Assembly (NCBI GenBank): GCA_946480245.1
Contig: CAMLIZ010000067.1
Span: 1-22,528, forward strand
DNA length: 22,528 nucleotides
Direction: 5' to 3'
From: an uncultured Pseudomonadota bacterium
Lineage (GTDB): Bacteria > Pseudomonadota > Gammaproteobacteria > Burkholderiales > Burkholderiaceae
Shown piece by piece: positions 18,268 to 22,528 of the stretch. The notes under the pieces are model-generated. The model saw only the letters and a program-made list of their open reading frames with translations, had not been told where the DNA came from and searched no databases. Position 1 is the first letter of the stretch. Every line of letters begins with the position of its first letter. Position numbers and translations under genes: made by a program.

Positions 18268-18801
18268 TCACGCCTGGCCGGCCTGCTCGGCCGTGGGCTG
18301 CATCACGTAGCCGAAGCGCTGCGGCATCTGCGCGAACGGCAGCGTCTGCGGCGCCGGCCATTGCCCGGCGTCGAGCAGGCGGGCGGCTTCCTCGACGTCC
18401 AGCGAGTGCAGCAGCCCGAGGCCATGCTCGGTGTCCACGAACAACCGCCCCTGCTCGTCGAGCCAGGTGCTGCGCGCCCGCGCGGGCAGGCCGGTATGGG
18501 TGTGCAGCGCGGCGGCGTGCAGGCGCAGTACCCAGGGTGCGGCCTCCAGCGCCACATACGCGCGCTGCGGGCCGTTCTGGAAGAACCAGCGCCGGCTGGC
18601 GTCGTGCTCGTAGTTGCGGCCGATGAAGGTCAGCAGCGCCTCGTGTTCGATGCGGCTGCCTTTGGCCTGCGGGAACGGGCCGGCCGCCTGCGTGCGCTCG
18701 TCGCGCAGGTACCAGTGGCCGCGCGCGTCCAGCCCGAGCCAGCCGTAGGCATGTGGCACGTTCGGCCACTTCTTCAGCGCCGCCTTGACGATCTCGTCCA
18801 T
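18268..18801 (-). CDS. conserved hypothetical protein (betaproteobacterial DUF)
   Basis: A soluble 177-residue protein with no signal peptide or membrane helix. Conserved-looking segments are KWPNVPHAYGWLGLD (12-26), YLRDERTQAAGPFPQ, GSRIEHEALLTFIGRNYEH and RRWFFQNGPQRAYV; from memory, similar proteins are widespread in Burkholderiales and are annotated only as domains of unknown function. No catalytic motif is obvious. It is the last gene of a reverse cluster, starting 14 bases after the stop of the YheT-type hydrolase gene, so probably co-transcribed with it. No Shine-Dalgarno is clear before ATG 18801. I give it no function. Confidence 0.8.
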   Translation of the reverse strand: MDEIVKAALKKWPNVPHAYGWLGLDARGHWYLRDERTQAAGPFPQAKGSRIEHEALLTFIGRNYEHDASRRWFFQNGPQRAYVALEAAPWVLRLHAAALHTHTGLPARARSTWLDEQGRLFVDTEHGLGLLHSLDVEEAARLLDAGQWPAPQTLPFAQMPQRFGYVMQPTAEQAGQA

Positions 18802-18815
18802 CGGGCCGACTGTAC

Positions 18816-19787
18816 TCAGTGCCCGGGCGCCGACACCATCCAGCGCATCACGGCCTCGGGCAGGGTCAGCAGGTGGCCCGGAAAGCGGCCCTGCGCAAAG
18901 CCCACGTGCCCGCCGTGCGCCGGCTGCCACAGCGTGACGTGGCGCCCCACCTCGTGCGCGCGCGGCAGGCATTGCGCCGGCACGAACGGGTCGTTGCGCG
19001 CGTTCAGCACCAGCGCCGGGATGCGGATCTCGGCCAGCCGCGGCTTCGCGGAGCCGCGCGCGTAGTAGTCGTCCGCATCGGCAAAGCCATGCAGCGGCGC
19101 CGTGAACACGTTGTCGAACTCACGCAGGTCGCGCGCCGCGCGCAGCCGTGCAGCGTCGAACAGCCCGGGGTGCTGCTGCAGCTTGGCCAGCGCCTTCGGC
19201 TTCATGGTCTGCAGAAACATGCGCGTGTAGACCAGCCGGTTGAAGCCGCGTCCGATGGCGGCGCCGCCGGCGGCCAGGTCGATCGGCGAACACACGGCGG
19301 CCACTGCGCAGGCCGTGGCGGCGGCCTCGCCGCCCGCTTCTTGGGCCCAGCGCAGCAGTGCATTGCCGCCGAGCGACACGCCCACGGCGAACACCGGCGC
19401 ACCGTGGCGCTGGCGCAGCCGCTCCAGCATCCAGCCCACCTCCTCGTGGTCGCCCGAGTGGTAGGCGCGCGGCGCCAGGTTCAGTTCGCCCGAGCAGCCG
19501 CGGAAGTGCGGCACCGCGTAGCTCCAGCCGTGTTCGCGCGCCCAGTGCGCAAAGGCCTGCGCGTAGTGGCTGCGCGACGAGCCCTCCAGGCCATGGAACA
19601 GCACCAGCAGCGGCGCGCCGGCAGGTCCGCCCTGGAAGTCGACGTCGACGAAGTCGCCGTCCGGCGTGGCCCAGCGTTCGCGCTGGTATTGCGGTGGTGG
19701 CCCGTGGAAGCGGCGCGAGAACAGCGCGGGCCAGATCGTCTGCAGGTGGCCGCCGGCCAGCCAGCGTGGCGAGCGGAAGTCGTCCAT
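18816..19787 (-). CDS. YheT/EMB8-type alpha/beta hydrolase
   Basis: A 323-residue cytoplasmic hydrolase of the YheT (EMB8, ABHD1/3-like) family, putative esterases or lipases with unsettled substrates. Visible motifs are the family N-terminus GGHLQTIWPALF (12-23), the oxyanion-hole region LFHGLEGSSRSHY (63-75), the elbow GVSLGGN with Ser138, Asp266 in NARNDPFVP and His294 in HGGHVGF, a complete triad. The start at 19787 is two bases after the TGA of the NTF2-like gene, which implies coupled translation; the open frame continues upstream to 20129 but that overlaps the neighbour and lacks family similarity. Assignment to the family is strong, substrate unknown. Confidence 0.92.
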   Translation of the reverse strand: MDDFRSPRWLAGGHLQTIWPALFSRRFHGPPPQYQRERWATPDGDFVDVDFQGGPAGAPLLVLFHGLEGSSRSHYAQAFAHWAREHGWSYAVPHFRGCSGELNLAPRAYHSGDHEEVGWMLERLRQRHGAPVFAVGVSLGGNALLRWAQEAGGEAAATACAVAAVCSPIDLAAGGAAIGRGFNRLVYTRMFLQTMKPKALAKLQQHPGLFDAARLRAARDLREFDNVFTAPLHGFADADDYYARGSAKPRLAEIRIPALVLNARNDPFVPAQCLPRAHEVGRHVTLWQPAHGGHVGFAQGRFPGHLLTLPEAVMRWMVSAPGH

Positions 19788-19789
19788 CT

Positions 19790-20239
19790 TCAGTGCAGCA
19801 CCGCGGGCGCTTCGCCGACCTCCAGCAGTTCGCGGTCGGTGCCCGGGCTGGCGTGGTGCGCCACCAGGCGCCAACCATGGTCGGTCTTGAGGTAGACGTT
19901 GGTGGCGATCACCCACGCGCTTTGCGTGCCTTCGTCGGTGGCCACGTCCACGCGCACCAGCAGGTGATGCACCGCGGCGGCGCCGTGCACGAGGCGGCGC
20001 ACGCGCTCCAGGTGGACGGGGATGCCGCCGTTGGCGAACACCGCCTCGAAGCTGCTGCGGATGGCGCGCGCGCCCACCACGCGCGGGCCACCGGGCAGTA
20101 CGCAGACGATGTCGTCGTCGTCCGACCACACGGCCATCAGCTTGGCGATGTCGGCGTGCTGCAAGGCCTCGTAGAACTGCGTCTCGATGTCGTCGGGCGA
20201 GGCCATCAAGGCGGCGGCGGGCGGCTTGCCGGTGCTCAT
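19790..20239 (-). CDS. NTF2-like / SnoaL-type protein
   Basis: A 149-residue protein of the NTF2-like (SnoaL/ketosteroid-isomerase-like) fold: an N-terminal helix DDIETQFYEALQHADIAKL, MAVWSDDDDIVCVLPGGP, then VVGARAIRSSFEAVF and strands ending in TNVYLKTDHGWRLVAHHASP, the usual order of a DUF4440/SnoaL-type calcium/calmodulin-kinase-II-association-like domain. Such proteins are small dimeric binding or isomerase folds with varied roles, so no reaction can be given. Met12 is an alternative start that would trim the non-conserved beginning. The gene lies 9 bases after purU and 2 bases before the YheT-type gene, forming a tight reverse cluster. Confidence 0.88.
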   Translation of the reverse strand: MSTGKPPAAALMASPDDIETQFYEALQHADIAKLMAVWSDDDDIVCVLPGGPRVVGARAIRSSFEAVFANGGIPVHLERVRRLVHGAAAVHHLLVRVDVATDEGTQSAWVIATNVYLKTDHGWRLVAHHASPGTDRELLEVGEAPAVLH

Positions 20240-20248
20240 CTCAGCGAC

Positions 20249-21133
20249 TCACTTGAAGACCACGCACTTGTGGCCGTTCATCAACACGCGATGCTCCACG
20301 TGCCAGCGCACCGCGCGCGCCAGCACCACGCATTCGATGTCGCGGCCCACGGCGGTGAAATCCTCGGCGCTCAAGGTGTGGTCCACGCGCTCGACGTCCT
20401 GCTCGATGATCGGACCCTCGTCGAGGTCGGCGGTGACGTAGTGCGCGGTGGCGCCGATCAGCTTCACACCGCGCGCATGCGCCTGGTAGTACGGCTTGGC
20501 GCCCTTGAAGCTGGGCAGGAAGCTGTGATGGATGTTGATCGCTCGCCCGCGCAGCAGCTCGCAAAACTCAGGGCTCAGGATCTGCATGTAGCGCGCCAGC
20601 ACCACCAGGTCGACGCGCTCGCGCTCGATGAGCGCCTCCACCTGGCGCTCCTGCGCACGCTTGGCGGCCGCGTCGGCGCCCGCCGGCAGCGGCAGGTGAT
20701 GAAACGGGATGCCGTAGCTCGTCGCGAGCTCCGCGAACGTGGCGTGGTTGCTCACGATCGCCGGTATCTCCACCGGCAGCTGGCCACTGCGCCAGCGGAA
20801 CAACAGGTCGTTCAGGCAGTGGCCGTGCTGGCTCACCATCAGCAGCACGCGCGGCTTGGCGGCCACCGCGTGGAAGCGTGCGTCCATGCGATGCTGCTGC
20901 CGGGCATGCGCGAACAGCGTGTCCAGCGTGGCCACGTCGGCCAGGTGGGGCGGCGCCTCGAAGTGCACGCGCATGAAGAACAGGCCGGTCGCGTCGTCGC
21001 CGACCAGGTCGCCGTACTGCTGCGAGTCGATGATGTTGCAGCCGGCCTGGTACAGCAGCCCGGACACCGCATAGACGATGCCCTTGGCGTCGGGGCAGGC
21101 GAGGGTGAGAACGAATTCCGGCGGGCGCTGCAT
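20249..21133 (-). CDS. purU: formyltetrahydrofolate deformylase
   Basis: PurU hydrolyses 10-formyl-tetrahydrofolate to formate and tetrahydrofolate, balancing one-carbon pools and feeding formate to purine synthesis. The 294-residue protein has an N-terminal ACT regulatory domain (about 7-85, LTLACPDAKGIVYAVSG) and a C-terminal formyl-transferase-type domain (about 93-294) with VLLMVSQHGHCLNDLL, INIHHSFLPSF (Asn200, His202) and HYVTADLDEGPII (Asp238), the N-H-D catalytic set of this superfamily. Length is normal. TACAAT 10 bases before ATG 21133 suggests a nearly leaderless transcript; no Shine-Dalgarno is present. It heads the cluster of NTF2-like, YheT-type and DUF genes. Confidence 0.96.
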   Translation of the reverse strand: MQRPPEFVLTLACPDAKGIVYAVSGLLYQAGCNIIDSQQYGDLVGDDATGLFFMRVHFEAPPHLADVATLDTLFAHARQQHRMDARFHAVAAKPRVLLMVSQHGHCLNDLLFRWRSGQLPVEIPAIVSNHATFAELATSYGIPFHHLPLPAGADAAAKRAQERQVEALIERERVDLVVLARYMQILSPEFCELLRGRAINIHHSFLPSFKGAKPYYQAHARGVKLIGATAHYVTADLDEGPIIEQDVERVDHTLSAEDFTAVGRDIECVVLARAVRWHVEHRVLMNGHKCVVFK

Positions 21134-21143
21134 GTTGCCGGCG

Positions 21144-21149
21144 ATTGTA
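21144..21149 (-). promoter_or_regulatory. candidate -10 element of purU
   Basis: TACAAT on the reverse strand ends 10 bases before ATG 21133, which predicts a leader of only a few bases. The -35 region is GC-rich and does not match consensus. Confidence 0.45.
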
Positions 21150-21178
21150 GGGAAGGCCCGGGGGCAGGCCTGCGACGC

Positions 21179-21644
21179 CTACGCGCGGCGCGACGGCAAT
21201 GCCGATGCGATGCACCACTGCGCGAGCCAGTAGCTGGCGAGGATGAGCGCTGGCGCGGCAGGCAGCGGTGCATGAAAGCGGTCGAACGCGATCATCGCGT
21301 CGGAGGCCATGAACAGCGCCCCGCCGAGGGCGGCCCGGTGCAGCGTCGCGCGTGAAGGCCACCAGGTACGCGATGTGCGCACCCAGAAAGGCCACCAGCC
21401 CGGGCAGGAAGCCCTGCTGCGGCCACAGCAGCGCCACGTCGCCGGCCAGTGACAGCACCAGCCCGGCGAGCAGCCAGACCCGCAGCCGCGGCGTGGACGC
21501 CCCGCGCGACCCCGCATGCGCGATCACCAGCAAGGTGGTGGCCGGCTTGAACACGAAGAGCAGCGGCGGCCAGGCCAAGGCACCCGCGATCGCCAGCAGC
21601 GCGCTCAGCGCCACCGCCGCCGCGAGCGCGCGGGTGGTGATCAC
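21179..21644 (-). pseudogene. yhhN-family (lysoplasmalogenase-like) gene with internal deletion and frameshift
   Basis: YhhN/TMEM86-type membrane proteins usually have about 210 residues and eight helices. Here, from GTG 21644 (overlapping the helicase stop as GTGA), about 100 residues match the N-terminal half: PPLLFVFKPATTLLVIA, LLAGLVLSLAGDVALL, FLGAHIAYLVAFTR. At about 21345-21355 the match ends, and the C-terminal hallmark ALGGALFMASDAMIAFDRF continues in another reading frame to the TAG at 21179. The stretch of roughly 50-60 residues that normally separates AFTR from this block is missing. So an internal deletion has joined two distant parts out of frame. Translated as is, the first frame runs on without a stop into purU (to 20568). 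A sequencing indel alone would not explain the missing middle. Confidence 0.75.
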
Positions 21645-22528
21645 GGCGCTGCGGCGGCCGCCTTCGCGGCCAGTTGCTCGCGCAGCTTTTTCAGCCGCTC
21701 CTTCGGGTCTTCCTTGGTCGTGGCCTCGTGCAGCTTCATTTCGCCGATGAAGCGGCTGGGAATGCCCTGCACGGTGTCGCGGCCCTTCTTGCGCCGGCGC
21801 AGCGTGCTCACCGCCAGGGTGGTGCGCGCGCGCGTGATGCCCACGTACATGAGGCGGCGCTCTTCTTCCAGGCGTGCGGGCGTCATCTCGTCGTCGTCGC
21901 TCTTGAACGGCAGCAGCCCTTCGTTCACGCCGGCCAGGAACACATGCGGCCACTCCAGGCCCTTGCTCGCATGCAGGGTGCTGAGCGTGACCACGTCCTG
22001 CTCGTCGCCGCGCTCGGCCAGGCTGATGATCACGCTGATCGTCTGCGCCACCTGCAGCACGGTCTGCTTCTCGCTCTCGAAGGTGCCGCTGTCCTGCGTG
22101 ATCTCGCCGCCGCAGCGCTTGGCGATCCAGTCGATGAAGTCGAGCACGTTGCTCCAGCGCGAGGCGGCGAGCTTCTCGCTGTCCTCGCTGTCGTACAGGT
22201 GCTGCTCGTAGCCGATGTCCTTCAGCCATTCGAGCAGCAGCGCCTTCGCGGCCTCGCCGCCTTCGGTGTGGCGCGCGCGGTGCTCCAGGTCGTTCACGTA
22301 GCGGCCGAACTCGTGCAGCGAGTCGATCGCGCGGCCCTTCAGCGCGGTGCCCAAGCTGTTGGCGAACAGCGCTTCGAACAGGCTCACCTTGGCCTTGCCG
22401 GCGAACTCGCCCAGTGCACCCAGGGTCTGGTGGCCGATGCCGCGCTTGGGGGTGGTCACGGCGCGCAGGAACGCGGGGTCGTCGTCCTGGTTCACCAGCA
22501 GGCGCAGCCAGGCGCACAGGTCCTTGAT
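21641..22528 (-). CDS. rep: ATP-dependent DNA helicase Rep (UvrD/Rep family), N-terminal part outside the window
   Basis: Rep is a superfamily 1A 3'-5' helicase that clears proteins from DNA ahead of replication forks. The visible C-terminal ~295 residues enter from the window edge in frame (IKDLCAWLRLL), then NQDDDPAFLRAVTTPKRGIG, the 2B domain, motif V region TLSTLHASKGLEWPHVF and motif VI EERRLMYVGITRAR, and a Lys/Glu-rich tail ending AAAAAP. The arrangement follows E. coli Rep (DAFLR-NTPKREIG, LHASKGLEFP), favouring Rep over UvrD or PcrA. The GTG at 22495 is an internal Val, not the start. Walker A and motifs Ia-III lie outside. Its TGA overlaps the GTG start of the damaged yhhN gene. Confidence 0.94.
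   Translation of the reverse strand: MKDLCAWLRLLVNQDDDPAFLRAVTTPKRGIGHQTLGALGEFAGKAKVSLFEALFANSLGTALKGRAIDSLHEFGRYVNDLEHRARHTEGGEAAKALLLEWLKDIGYEQHLYDSEDSEKLAASRWSNVLDFIDWIAKRCGGEITQDSGTFESEKQTVLQVAQTISVIISLAERGDEQDVVTLSTLHASKGLEWPHVFLAGVNEGLLPFKSDDDEMTPARLEEERRLMYVGITRARTTLAVSTLRRRKKGRDTVQGIPSRFIGEMKLHEATTKEDPKERLKKLREQLAAKAAAAAP

Noticed and set aside
21164..21173. Palindrome GCAGGCCTGC upstream of purU as an operator
   Set aside because: It is ten bases in a GC-rich background with no second copy seen; chance is a sufficient explanation.
20568..22517. A 649-codon reverse frame running through rep, yhhN and purU
   Set aside because: Only its middle part is real (the yhhN N-terminal half); the ends are out of frame with rep and purU. 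It is kept only as evidence for the yhhN frameshift.

Overview
The window looks like a chromosomal segment of a high-GC betaproteobacterium, most likely a Burkholderiales of the Rubrivivax/Leptothrix/Ideonella type. That placement is an inference from the very GC-rich third codon positions, the membrane-anchored di-heme cytochrome c5-type protein, and the general similarity of the housekeeping proteins to that order. No insertion sequence, phage gene, CRISPR array or rRNA is visible. Genes are packed tightly and no gene-free stretch exceeds about 170 bases.

Layout. (1) 1-4212: the end of a CoA-acylating methylmalonate-semialdehyde dehydrogenase gene (mmsA), a convergent small secreted protein, then a forward block of cyanophycinase, an SDR oxidoreductase and a hemolysin III-family membrane protein. 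(2) 4214-9927, reverse: an RlpA-type septal peptidoglycan enzyme, translationally coupled (TGATG) to a 1562-residue protein that joins two serine alpha/beta-hydrolase modules, an aminopeptidase-N-like domain and a caspase-like CHAT protease. (3) 9985-12741: a PqqU/YncD-like TonB-dependent receptor, divergent from a gene for a very acidic, probably disordered protein. (4) 12776-16218: a perfect hairpin directly before fadH (2,4-dienoyl-CoA reductase), convergent with an erythromycin-esterase-family gene. (5) 16289-18248: an ion-channel gene that lacks its pore-lining last helix and abuts tRNA-Arg(CCG), then a membrane-anchored di-heme cytochrome c with a clear hairpin terminator. (6) 18268-22528, reverse: the C-terminal part of Rep helicase, a yhhN-like gene broken by an internal deletion and frameshift, purU, an NTF2-like protein, a YheT-type hydrolase and a conserved protein of unknown function.

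Most genes are ordinary metabolic or envelope functions. The mmsA, fadH and purU products suggest amino-acid, fatty-acid and one-carbon turnover. The outstanding candidate for an undescribed system is the dual-hydrolase/CHAT protein coupled to rlpA: it carries protease and lipase-type active sites in one chain and is tied by gene overlap to an envelope protein of the division septum. Two damaged genes (the channel next to the tRNA, and yhhN) are the other notable observations.
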